This document shows positions 11,532 to 19,189 of a DNA stretch of 64,000 bases, one piece after another (within the stretch, counting starts at the first letter, position 1; each line of letters begins with the position of its first letter). Origin of the DNA: Romanomermis culicivorax. Its lineage: Eukaryota > Nematoda > Enoplea > Mermithida > Mermithidae. The notes under the pieces were generated by a model, which saw only the letters and a list, made by a program, of their open reading frames with translations, searched no databases and was not told where the DNA came from. The stretch is from positions 1 through 64,000 of the forward strand of contig CAWUHX010000081.1 in the NCBI GenBank assembly GCA_963922205.1. The letters run 5' to 3'. A program made the position numbers and the translations under genes.

Positions 11532-11540
11532 ATAAAAGTT
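11527..11540 (+). promoter_or_regulatory. TATA-like box before integrase
   Basis: TATAAATAAAAGTT overlaps the stop codon of the membrane protein gene and lies 24 bases before the integrase ATG. It is an expanded form of the common box. It also contains AATAAA, so it may serve as the upstream gene's polyadenylation signal as well. Confidence 0.6.
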
Positions 11541-11550
11541 TGACAGCAGC

Positions 11551-12615
11551 ATGCTTGAAAAAATGGACAAGCTCTTTGAAAGCATATACTTCAACCCAAG
11601 TACAGGGTATTGTAGTGTTCAGAACCTGTTACGACAGGCAAAATCTAGTAATCCAAGGGTCACTCTGCATTCTGTTAAGGAATGGTTACAGAAACAGCCA
11701 ACATATACTGTACACAAGTATGCTAGGCGCCATTACCCCAGGAATAATGTTCTTGTTACTGATATTGATGAACAGTGGCAAATGGATCTTGCAGACCTCA
11801 GTTCATTCACCAGGCATAATGATGGATACAAATTCCTTTTAAATTGTATAGATGTCCTGTCAAAATTTGCATGGTCTGTACCCTTGAAAAATAAAAATAC
11901 ATCATCTATTTTGCATGCCTTTCAAACAATTTTGAAATCTGGCAGAATGCCACAAAAAATACAGACTGATGCTGGTACAGAGTTTACAAACAAAGCCTTC
12001 CAGGCCTTATTAAAGAAACTTGGCATTAGTTTTTTCATAACTGCTAGTGAAACTAAGGCTAGCATTGTTGAGCAGTTCAATAGAACTTTAAAGGAAAGAA
12101 TGTGGCATCATTTTACTCAAAATAATACATACAAGTACCTAAACATTCTACCCCACCTGCTAAGCTCTTACAACTCGACTAGGCATAGGACCATAGGTGT
12201 TGCTCCCATTGATGTTACTGATGAGAATAAAGCTGAAATTGTTGAAAAGCTTTTCAGGAAATGTAAGTATAGTTTACAATTTAAACTGGTCCCTGGTGAC
12301 AAGGTATGCATAAGCAAAGTCAAAAGGACTTTTGAGAAGGGTTACACTCCCAATTGGAGTGATGAAGTTTTTGTGATTCGTGAGCAAAAAGCTAGATATC
12401 CTCCTGTATATACGGTAGAAGATCAGCTGGGAGAAGTCATACAGGGTGTATTTTATGAGCCAGAATTACAGAAAGTTGATGAGATTACAGATGTTTGCAT
12501 TATAGAAAAGATTATACGAAAGAGAAAAAGGGCTGGGAAAACTGAATACTTTGTTAAATGGAAGGGTCACCCAGATAAATTCAATAGTTGGGTGACAGAT
12601 TTGATAAAACTATAG
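11551..12615 (+). CDS. DDE integrase with C-terminal chromodomain
   Basis: 354 residues, of the retroviral integrase type that inserts Polintons and makes the 6-bp duplication. The catalytic triad is visible: D in WQMDLADL (about residue 78), D in QTDAGTEF (about 139), and E in SIVEQFNRTLKER (about 175). A C-terminal chromodomain-like segment reads IIEKIIRKR...TEYFVKWKGHPDKFNSWV (about 313-350), with the W-K-G block and a late W typical of histone-tail readers. This domain may steer integration to marked chromatin. The frame is intact. It is the first core gene of the + strand cluster and has its own TATA-like box. Confidence 0.95.
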   Translation: MLEKMDKLFESIYFNPSTGYCSVQNLLRQAKSSNPRVTLHSVKEWLQKQPTYTVHKYARRHYPRNNVLVTDIDEQWQMDLADLSSFTRHNDGYKFLLNCIDVLSKFAWSVPLKNKNTSSILHAFQTILKSGRMPQKIQTDAGTEFTNKAFQALLKKLGISFFITASETKASIVEQFNRTLKERMWHHFTQNNTYKYLNILPHLLSSYNSTRHRTIGVAPIDVTDENKAEIVEKLFRKCKYSLQFKLVPGDKVCISKVKRTFEKGYTPNWSDEVFVIREQKARYPPVYTVEDQLGEVIQGVFYEPELQKVDEITDVCIIEKIIRKRKRAGKTEYFVKWKGHPDKFNSWVTDLIKL

Positions 12616-12681
12616 CTACAGTATGAAAATTAAACAATGATTTGCAGGTCTAAAAATTTTTACATGTGCCTGATATTACAG

Positions 12682-12690
12682 TATATAAGG
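12682..12690 (+). promoter_or_regulatory. TATA box before zinc-ribbon gene
   Basis: TATATAAGG, 45 bases before the ATG at 12727. A variant of the series that lacks the GTTG tail. Confidence 0.6.
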
Positions 12691-12726
12691 AACTTCAAAA
12701 TTATTTCAATCATTTGATTAACTAGA

Positions 12727-13002
12727 ATGGAATCGAAAAAAGTTAAAGCTCCTATTGAACTCTGCGCTCGAAACTTGCCAAGAGCCAAGAGCCACTTAAT
12801 GATTGAACTGTGTTACTTTTGTCAAAAGAACAGCTCTGAACGGGAGTGTTTCCAGTTGTCTCAGGGCAAAACATTCTTTACTATTGAAATGTGCCCAAAA
12901 TGTCTAGAATACAATAAGGCATTGCAGGAAGCTGGCACCGCTGTACTAAAGAAACAGTTAGCTGATAGACAGGCACTCATCTTGAAGCCTACAGTAAACT
13001 AG
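12727..13002 (+). CDS. Zinc-ribbon-like protein
   Basis: 91 residues. Two cysteine pairs, CYFC (29-32) and CPKC (56-59), are separated by 23 residues. That geometry resembles zinc ribbons in transcription factors such as TFIIS, but the acidic catalytic loop of TFIIS is absent. The N-terminus is basic (KKVKAP) and the C-terminus is a predicted helix with no further cysteines. The gene has its own TATA box and sits between integrase and a small unknown gene. Given the TBP-like gene in the same element, a role in transcription initiation is a tempting inference, but no family match is evident. Confidence 0.65.
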   Translation: MESKKVKAPIELCARNLPRAKSHLMIELCYFCQKNSSERECFQLSQGKTFFTIEMCPKCLEYNKALQEAGTAVLKKQLADRQALILKPTVN

Positions 13003-13041
13003 TGAAATGGGATTGGCAAGTATTCTGTAACATTTTTTATG

Positions 13042-13052
13042 TATATAAGTTG
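13042..13052 (+). promoter_or_regulatory. TATA box TATATAAGTTG
   Basis: One substitution from the common box and keeps the GTTG tail. It lies 73 bases before the ATG at 13115. Confidence 0.7.
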
Positions 13053-13114
13053 TAAATTCTCCTTAGTCTTCAGTCTTCAAACTTTTCCTTCTACAGTTTA
13101 GTCACTTTTTCAAA

Positions 13115-13448
13115 ATGGAAGGTATTTTTTTAAATGTTGCACTGAGTATGGGCACTTTTCTCAAAAGACCTTATACTCAAAAAAATGTGGCCAGATATGC
13201 CTCATATTTTTTGGGATCGAATAAATGATAGCTACAAGCGTGAATGGAAGATTTTGGCTAAAGTGGCCAATGAGCTGGATCATCGTACGGGTAAGAGAAA
13301 ACTGACTGGGTTTTGGCATTTTGCCAAGGCACTAGAGGGTTTGATGAAAACTTGTAGTGCTGGACCCCTTCTTTTTGAGATCTGGATGAATCTTACTCCA
13401 GAGGCTGTACAAAAATATGATGATGAAGGTATAGATATACCCTATTAA
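13115..13448 (+). CDS. Small unknown protein, probably frame-shifted
   Basis: The first ATG after the TATA box is at 13115, in the phrase TTTTTCAAAATGG. That frame stays open to about 13209. The longer frame, 13185-13448 (87 residues, rich in W, F and basic residues, ending in YDDEGIDIPY), begins next to a run of seven A at 13178-13184. A one-base change in that run would put the two frames in register, so a homopolymer indel is likely. Alternatively, the 87-residue protein starts on its own at 13185. Function is not recognised. AATAAA motifs at about 13475-13490 follow the stop. Confidence 0.55.
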
Positions 13449-13569
13449 TATTGTAATAATTTTGAGTAAATATTGTAATAAAAAATAAAGACAAGAAAAA
13501 AATTAAAAGATAAAAAAAATTAAAAAAAAATCAAAGCACAATTGCTGGTATTTCCAGCATGTTGCATGT

Positions 13570-13580
13570 TATAAAAGTTG
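13570..13580 (+). promoter_or_regulatory. TATA box TATAAAAGTTG before ATPase
   Basis: Exact common box, 32 bases before the ATG at 13602, followed by GAGAATC and an A-rich leader. Confidence 0.8.
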
Positions 13581-13601
13581 AGAATCTATTGAAAAAAAAA
13601 C

Positions 13602-14225
13602 ATGGCTATAAAATTTAATCACCCCTTTACATGTATTGTTGCTGGCCCTACAAAAGCGGGTAAAACAACCTTTGTAAAGAATTTAGTACTAAACGTGAAG
13701 TACTTGATTCAACCGGTTCCTGAACATATTCACTGGTTCTTTAGTGAGAAGCAGCCAGTCTACAATGACTTGTCTGGCAGAGTCAACTTCTATCAGGGAT
13801 TACCTGACATGAACTTGATTAGAGAGCTCAGTCCTGCACCCCAGCTTGTTATACTAGATGATCTGATGCAGGAAATGGCAAAAAATAAGCATCTGGACAT
13901 TCTTTTTACTCGTGGATGTCATCACATGAATGTGTCTGTAATACACATTGTTCAAAATGTTTTCTTCGAGGGTCTAAGAACATCTAGAATAAATGCAGAG
14001 TACCTCGTTTTGATGAAAAATCCTGCAGATAGGCTCCAAGTAAAAACTTTGGCAAGACAGTTGTTTCCTGATAAAGTAAAGTACTTTCTCGAATCTTTCG
14101 AGGATGCCACATTTAAACCATACAGTTATATAATGGTTGATCTTTCTCAAACAACACCTGATAAACTTAGACTCAGCACTGATATTTTCTCAAAATTTTC
14201 CACGATATATGTGCCAAAAGTATAA
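13602..14225 (+). CDS. FtsK/HerA-type genome-packaging ATPase
   Basis: 207 residues, intact. The Walker A loop is GPTKAGKTT (about residues 15-23), and Walker B is LVILDDLM with its paired acids (about 81-88). A downstream HIVQN segment fits the sensor glutamine of this family. These ATPases pump DNA into capsids in Polintons and related viruses. The start is fixed by the ATG 32 bases after the TATA box. The stop codon TAA lies inside the next TATA box (14221-14231), so one gene ends within the promoter of the next. Confidence 0.93.
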   Translation: MAIKFNHPFTCIVAGPTKAGKTTFVKNLVLNVKYLIQPVPEHIHWFFSEKQPVYNDLSGRVNFYQGLPDMNLIRELSPAPQLVILDDLMQEMAKNKHLDILFTRGCHHMNVSVIHIVQNVFFEGLRTSRINAEYLVLMKNPADRLQVKTLARQLFPDKVKYFLESFEDATFKPYSYIMVDLSQTTPDKLRLSTDIFSKFSTIYVPKV

Positions 14226-14231
14226 AAGTCG
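14221..14231 (+). promoter_or_regulatory. TATA box TATAAAAGTCG
   Basis: One base from the common box. It overlaps the ATPase stop codon and lies 36 bases before the ATG at 14257. Confidence 0.75.
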
Positions 14232-14256
14232 TCTATTCTTCAGTTGTATAGTCAAA

Positions 14257-14601
14257 ATGCCTTGTGATTGTGTTAGACATAATATTGATTAGATCAGGGT
14301 ACTAGCTAAGGCTAAACCCAAGCAACGTAAAGCTATTATTAGCACCGCTGATCGTGAACTGATACTTTGTTTGTGTGAATGTATACTCAACTTCCTTGAA
14401 GGCAATATAAAAGTTGACAAAAATATCTTGAATAAATTAAGTTCCCACAAGGGACATTTACGAGTATTAGCAGATGAGAAAACAAGTCTCAGCAAAAGAC
14501 GAGACATTCTAGAACAAAAAGGTGGATTTTTGCCTGTATTGTTGGCACCAATTTTAGGAATAGCTGGACAATTACTAGCTGATGCAATTATAAAAAGATG
14601 A
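14257..14601 (+). CDS. Small conserved Polinton virion-type protein, interrupted by TAG
   Basis: The ATG at 14257 follows the TATA box. A TAG at 14290-14292, twelve codons in, interrupts the frame, which is then open to 14601. The body is a helical basic region followed by HKGHLRVLADEKTSL, and then a hydrophobic segment, GGFLPVLLAPILGIAGQLLA, near the C-terminus. This organisation, including the K-G-G-F-L-P junction, is one I associate with small conserved proteins next to the capsid genes of Polintons and adintovirus-like elements. It is possibly membrane-active. The last four bases (ATGA) overlap the next start. It could also be translated from the in-frame ATG at 14371. Confidence 0.7.
14406..14416 (+). 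promoter_or_regulatory. TATAAAAGTTG inside a coding region
   Basis: Exact common box within the preceding gene (coding for NIKVDK). It lies about 182 bases before the next start at 14598, much farther than the other boxes. It could drive the downstream gene, or it could be a chance match fixed by codon use. Confidence 0.4.
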
Positions 14602-15320
14602 TGCATACAAATAAAATGATTCTTGTACCGCATGACATTGGTCATAGGGAAGATATAGCAGCTAATGTAATGACTGCTTTGGATAAAGAAATGAATGACA
14701 TTTTAACTAATAAGTCATTGCCCTCCGACAGAAAGATAATCTTATACAATCAAGTGTTGCACAGCAGGCTACACAGGATCAAACCAGACCTTATGAGTTG
14801 GCTGTTAGTGAATCTGTTGCAGAACACCCTATTCCTGATCTGGAAGAAATAACACCAAAGACAAAAAAAGCCAGACAATGCTGAAAGCACTGTTGATGTT
14901 ACCCCGAGAAAAGATGTGCTGTATGAAAAAACTATGAAAATTGTACCAAAAAAGTGGCATAGTCAAGCTAAAATGTTATATGATTATGCTAAATATAATC
15001 CACACATGGAGTGGTCGGCTAAAGGCGAAATGATTCTGAAAGGCACCAAAATAAGTGGAACCAACATTGTTGATTTGATTTCTGATGTGGCGAGAGTTGG
15101 TCCAAAGCGCCAGGAAGCAATAGGGTCAGAATTGTTTGTAAAGAACCTCTTAAAGGAGAATGTGCCTCGAGATCTTTTTGTAAATAAGTCCAGGCTAAAT
15201 GTTGGAAGTGAAAGTGATGAAACATTTGCTTCCCCGAGTGGATCCGTAGATGGTAAAAAAATTAAGGCACCCAGAAGCATTACACCAAGGTCTAGATGGT
15301 TAGAATTTGGAAAAGTATAA
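14598..15320 (+). CDS. Unknown Polinton structural-type protein with two frame changes
   Basis: Starts with ATGATGCAT, overlapping the previous stop by four bases. The first 55 or so residues (to about 14765) are in one frame. The sequence from about 14765 to 14862 continues in another frame, with an acidic proline-rich linker (EHPIPDLEEITP). From a run of seven A at 14862-14868 a third frame carries it to 15320. The C-terminal 130 residues are basic and include WHSQAKMLYDYAKYNP. I associate this domain order with a conserved gene upstream of the Polinton capsid genes, of unknown function. The second break is a homopolymer and could be a sequencing error; the first is not at an obvious run. 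Confidence 0.65.
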
Positions 15321-15326
15321 AAGTTG
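15316..15326 (+). promoter_or_regulatory. TATA box TATAAAAGTTG
   Basis: Exact common box that overlaps the stop codon of the preceding gene and lies 41 bases before the ATG at 15357. Confidence 0.8.
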
Positions 15327-15356
15327 TAATTTGCAGCATTTTGTAAACTTATAAAG

Positions 15357-15779
15357 ATGAGACAATACTTTAATCCAGAAGATTATGCAACTTGGCTTCA
15401 GTACTACACTGAACAAGCTGAACAAACTGGCTATGGTTTCAAAGGCTTCAAAGGCACTCCCTATCAGGGCAGAGGAGGTCTAGGAAGCTTCTTTAGATCA
15501 TTATTCAGAATGGCCATTCCTGTTATTAAGTCAGCTGCTGGCCATATTGGTAAGCAAGTGCTATCCACAGGTGCACATATTGCTGGAGATTTAGCAGAAG
15601 GTCGATCTATTAAAGAGTCTCTAGAAGAACATGGCCGAGCAGCACTCTCCAAGTTGGCTCACAGTGCTGGAGATGCCCTGCAGACTGGGAGAGGCTTGGG
15701 GACTAGACCAAAAGATATAAAAGTTGAGAAAAATGATATATTCTCACAGAAAAAAAGAAGGAAACATGGCTCTAATTGA
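15357..15779 (+). CDS. Minor virion protein, adenovirus pVI-like in character
   Basis: 140 residues. An acidic aromatic N-terminus is followed by a glycine-rich segment, GRGGLGSFFRSLFRMAIPVI (about 41-60), which is amphipathic and could insert in membranes. Then comes an alanine-rich helix around SAAGHIGKQVLSTGAHIAGD and a very basic tail (KKRRKHGSN). Position between the small virion genes and the major capsid gene, together with this layout, fits the pVI/pX-like internal proteins of Polintons and adenoviruses. Homology is inferred from layout and not proven. The end overlaps the capsid gene start by 14 bases. Confidence 0.7.
   Translation: MRQYFNPEDYATWLQYYTEQAEQTGYGFKGFKGTPYQGRGGLGSFFRSLFRMAIPVIKSAAGHIGKQVLSTGAHIAGDLAEGRSIKESLEEHGRAALSKLAHSAGDALQTGRGLGTRPKDIKVEKNDIFSQKKRRKHGSN
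15716..15726 (+). promoter_or_regulatory. TATA box TATAAAAGTTG before major capsid gene
   Basis: Exact common box, embedded in the 3' part of the preceding coding region, 50 bases before the capsid ATG at 15766. Confidence 0.8.
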
Positions 15780-17067
15780 TACAATTTCTAGTATTAGTAC
15801 AAAGTCTGAATTGGACTTTTTTACTGTTCCTCCCACACAAGTAGTAATTAAACGAGGCTACTGGGATGAAGTTAACCCCGTAAATCCTATCACTAATGAT
15901 GGTCCATACGAATTTGGTATACCTCCAGATCCTCACATGATTCAGCTTAGCAAAAATTATCTGTACATGACCTTGAAAATTACTTACACAGTTCCTGCTG
16001 GTGGAGCTGCACCAGTAATTGCACCTATCAATCTGATTGGTAAAGCATTTTTCCGACAAGGGAAGCTCTTCCTTAATGGTCGTCTTATTCATGATAGTGG
16101 GGATAAGTATGCCTACAGAGCATTCTTTGAAACTGATTTAAATTTTGGTTTTGATGCTAAAAATAGTCACTTACAGTCTTCTTTGTATACTATGGAAGCT
16201 GGTCCTAAAATAGATACTGCAGATTGTCAGGGTTTTAAAGACAGAGTAAAGTACTTTGAAAATGGTCAAACAGTTGAAATAACAGCTCCTCTTCATATTG
16301 ATCTTCTAATGCAAGATCGATATTTACTCAGCAATACTGAGCTCAAACTGGAATAGATTCGCAATAGTAATCCATTTGTATTACAGTGTCCAGCTGGTGA
16401 TGCAGAAAATGCAAAATTGGAGGTTTCCCAGATGAAACTTTTTATTAGGAAAGTTGAAGTTCTCGGCAGTGTTGGATTGGCTCTAGAAAAAGCAATGTTA
16501 AAAATGTTAGTCAAATACCCAATCAGAAGAGTCCAAATGGTGCACCTTCATATTGCTAGTACAATGCAATCTACACCTCTAAATACTCTATTCACTGGTC
16601 AGTTGCCATGTAGGATGATTATAGCATGTGTTGATGCAGATGCATATCATGGAGAAATAAAAAAATCTCCATTTAATTTTAAATGTTACAGTATAAGCGA
16701 AGTCAAGGTTGTCTCTGGTGGTCAAGCTTTTCCAGCAACTCCACTAAGACTTGATTTCGCCAACAACAAATATATTCGAGCGTATGATCAGCTCTTTGAA
16801 ACTCTAGACATGGCTAAAGATAACAAAGGGAATGGCATTAGCAGACTTAATTTTAAAAATGGACAGTGCTACTTTGCCTTCGATTTTACACCTGATGAAG
16901 ATGATAGTGGACATTGGGACTTGATTAGAGATGGTTCCACAAGTATAGAATTGACATTTGCTGATAGGATACCCGAGGCAGGTATAGAAGTTATTGTTTA
17001 TGCAGAATTTGACAATTTGATTATGATAGATAAAAATGGACACGTCTTTAATGACTATACTGCATGA
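15766..17067 (+). CDS. Double-jelly-roll major capsid protein, interrupted by TAG
   Basis: 433 codons from the ATG at 15766, in good context (GGAAACATGG). The N-terminal part (SELDFFTVPPTQVVI) and the middle (ENGQTVEITAPLHIDL...DRYLLSN) match the Polinton major capsid family, which forms the icosahedral shell. A TAG at 16354-16356 splits the frame about 196 codons in. The same frame continues directly with IRNSNPFVL and runs open to 17067. Unless suppressed or an error, the stop would remove the second jelly roll. The gene ends with ATGA shared with the protease start. Confidence 0.92.
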
Positions 17068-17558
17068 ATACCTCTGAAATCTACATCTTGATCAATAGAG
17101 ATCAATCTCTCAGACAAATCTTCAATGGGGTATTTCCTATAGACTGTTTACCACCTCTTGACACTGTACCCGCAGCATTGGTTGTAAATCTGGACAAGCA
17201 GGATAAACCTGGTTCACAATGGGTAGCTCTGTTTGTCAATAAAAAACATGCATGTTGTTATTTTGACAGTTATGGCCTGGAACCACCTCAACAGCTTAGG
17301 AATTACATCAAGACTATATCTACTTCTTACAAGTGCAATACCAAACGTGTTCAACAGTACCTGACTGCTACATGTGGTCAGTTATGTGTATACTTTCTCG
17401 TGTGGATGGTTAGAGGTATAAGTATGAGAGATATTGCTGCTAGTTTGGAACAAGGCTATGCTGATGAATTTGTCACTGGCTTCATCAACAGTCTCTTTAG
17501 AACAAATACTCCCATATATGATTATGCATTTTTATTTGAACAGCTCAACAGAATATAA
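17064..17558 (+). CDS. Adenain-like cysteine protease (capsid maturation)
   Basis: 164 residues. The family matures capsid proteins in Polintons and adenoviruses. YFDSYG (66-71) supplies the catalytic Asp/Glu position, and QQYLTATCGQLCVYFL supplies the oxyanion Gln and nucleophile (C104). The position that is normally the catalytic His, before the conserved W-V-A, is Gln here (GSQWVALF, residue 52). A nearby His at 62 does not fit the usual alignment. Either this copy is inactive or the assignment of the His needs review. The start overlaps the capsid stop (ATGA) and has no TATA box of its own, so it is probably expressed with the capsid transcript. Confidence 0.88.
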   Translation: MNTSEIYILINRDQSLRQIFNGVFPIDCLPPLDTVPAALVVNLDKQDKPGSQWVALFVNKKHACCYFDSYGLEPPQQLRNYIKTISTSYKCNTKRVQQYLTATCGQLCVYFLVWMVRGISMRDIAASLEQGYADEFVTGFINSLFRTNTPIYDYAFLFEQLNRI

Positions 17559-17564
17559 AAGTTA
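17554..17564 (+). promoter_or_regulatory. TATA box TATAAAAGTTA before penton-like gene
   Basis: One base from the common box. It overlaps the protease stop codon and lies 39 bases before the ATG at 17593. Confidence 0.75.
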
Positions 17565-17592
17565 GTTTCTACCATAATGACATATCAAAAAA

Positions 17593-18376
17593 ATGGATTT
17601 TTCACAGTTTTATGTAACATTACCAAGCAATGCTCAGAGCGATCCCAGTAACTCGGCTTCAAATTTTAGTATCAGGTTGCCTCATAGATTGATTTTGCAA
17701 GGTGAATGGGAATGTGCACTTTGTGAATTCATCTACCCAAATACGTGGTTCAATATAACACCTAGTGATAGTGTAATAAAATTTTATGATCTTCAGACCA
17801 ATAATAGGCAATTACTAAAAGTACCTTCTACAAGGTATGAATCTATAATAGATTTAATTGAAGCTATTCAACAATCCATCAGGTTGTTGAGTGAACAGGA
17901 AAAAGTTCCATATAATGAGTTTATCGAATTTTCATACAGGAGATTAGCCAGAGCAGTTGTCCTGAAAGTGAACTTGACTAGAATCAAGAGCATAAAATTA
18001 AGTGATCCTTTACTCTACCTGTTGGGCTTTGAGAAATCACAACTAGAAACAACTTCATCTGAAAAATTGAAAATTGCTGCTGCACACCCTCCTGATATGA
18101 AGGCTGGTCTCGAAACTATGTATGTTTATTGTAACATCATTGAACAACAGATTGCTGGTGATATTTTAGCCCCCCCTCCTCCGTATTGTTAATATTGAGG
18201 GAGCTTTTGGTGACATTATAGATAAGATATATATAGCTCCTCACTACTTGCCTGTACTCGTAAAAGATATCGATTCTATAGAAATTTCAATTAGAACAGA
18301 TCAAGACAAACCTATAAAATTTGTCACTGGTAAAACAATTATGAAGTTACACTTTAGAAAGCGAAGTTTATTCTAG
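17593..18376 (+). CDS. Penton-like minor capsid protein, frame-shifted at a C run
   Basis: Begins FYVTLPSNAQSD and has LQGEWECALCEFIYPNTW, the signature I associate with the single-jelly-roll vertex protein of Polintons. The first frame runs to 18192, ending in a spurious proline run made by the seven-C tract 18170-18176. Another frame takes over from about 18178 and stays open to the TAG at 18374-18376. It carries the expected C-terminal features (YIAPHYLPVL and a late TIMKLHFR). A one-base homopolymer indel best explains the break. The true stop lies two bases before the ATG of the TBP-like gene. Confidence 0.85.
18313..18321 (+). promoter_or_regulatory. Candidate TATA box for the TBP-like gene
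   Basis: TATAAAATT, 66 bases before the ATG at 18379, inside the end of the penton-like gene. A TATATATAG near 18228 is an alternative. Neither has the AGTTG tail, so the TBP-like gene may be controlled differently or co-transcribed. Confidence 0.4.
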
Positions 18377-18378
18377 AA

Positions 18379-18897
18379 ATGCAAGTACAAAACATTACTA
18401 TCACAGCTGAACTTGGCTGTCGACTCAATTTGGACTCACTTGTTAAAAAATTGGATGGCTCTAAACTGACTATAGGAAAATTCAGGTCACTGATTTGGCA
18501 CCTCCTTGATCCGAAATGTTGTCTACTATTGTACGAAAATGGGAAGCTCATATGTGTGGGCATTAAGGCAACTCAGCAGGCTGTGAAAAGTATAGATTAT
18601 GCAGCAGAAATACTGCTCAAACTCGGTTATCAGCCAAGACCCAGGAAATTTAAAATGTGCAATGTTGTTGGGTCATACGCCCTAGATCACTGTATCAATG
18701 TTGAGGAATTCTATAACACTCATAGGGGTCAATGTGATTATTCTCCTGAATTATTTCCTGCACTGAAATATACAATTAACAAGCAAGGCTTATGTGCATT
18801 GATTTTTCACAATGGTAAAATTATTATTACAGGAGCAAAGACCTACGGTGAACTGGAGAAGAACTTCAAAGAGTTACTTGTCAATTTTTTAACTTGA
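18379..18897 (+). CDS. TATA-box-binding protein (TBP)-like factor
   Basis: 172 residues, intact, almost exactly the length of the TBP core and without an N-terminal extension. The two pseudo-symmetric halves are visible: residues 5-86 and 92-172. Each has the NI/NV strand start, a G-C or G-S turn, a D-P/S-P-E block, an L-x-F/Y-x-N-G-K hairpin and a G-x-K end (ENGKLICVGIK at 53-63; HNGKIIITGAK at 144-154). By alignment to eukaryotic TBP, the minor-groove asparagines are kept (N5, N95). Three of the four DNA-kinking phenylalanines are kept (F35, F126, F143), with Tyr at the fourth (Y52), and one of the two threonines (T151). SPELFPALKY matches the second-repeat stirrup. It lies two bases after the minor capsid gene and inside the terminal repeats, so it belongs to the Polinton and not the host. 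Confidence 0.93.
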   Translation: MQVQNITITAELGCRLNLDSLVKKLDGSKLTIGKFRSLIWHLLDPKCCLLLYENGKLICVGIKATQQAVKSIDYAAEILLKLGYQPRPRKFKMCNVVGSYALDHCINVEEFYNTHRGQCDYSPELFPALKYTINKQGLCALIFHNGKIIITGAKTYGELEKNFKELLVNFLT

Positions 18898-18940
18898 TGA
18901 GCAAGTGTTAGTATATTCCAATTACAGTACTACCCACTGG

Positions 18941-18952
18941 TATAAATATATC
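18941..18952 (+). promoter_or_regulatory. TATA box before last gene
   Basis: TATAAATATATC, 43 bases before the ATG at 18984. It is TATA-like but lacks the AGTTG tail. Confidence 0.55.
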
Positions 18953-18983
18953 ATATAGAAAGCTGAAACATTCATTCTGTGCA

Positions 18984-19127
18984 ATGGAGCCTTGCAACTT
19001 ATGTGGGAAAATTCCTATGCATTCTGTGCATTATGCTGTGTGTAGATATGTTCAAGCTGGAAGATATAGAGAATTGGATGCTGATCCTTCACCAATTAAA
19101 GGAACAAAAAGGCTGATGAAGAAATAA
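18984..19127 (+). CDS. Tiny cysteine-containing basic protein
   Basis: 47 codons from an ATG in good context (TGCAATGG), with its own TATA box and a clean TAA. The N-terminus has CNLC followed by several histidines and another Cys (MHSVHYAVCRY), a possible single zinc site. The tail is lysine-rich (GTKRLMKK). It is the last gene before the right terminal repeat. No family is recognised. Size alone makes it uncertain, but the promoter spacing matches its neighbours. Confidence 0.55.
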   Translation: MEPCNLCGKIPMHSVHYAVCRYVQAGRYRELDADPSPIKGTKRLMKK

Positions 19128-19189
19128 TCCACTTGGGATCACAACTATACTAGGAAAAAGTTAAAAAAAACAAGAAAAAAACAGGTATA

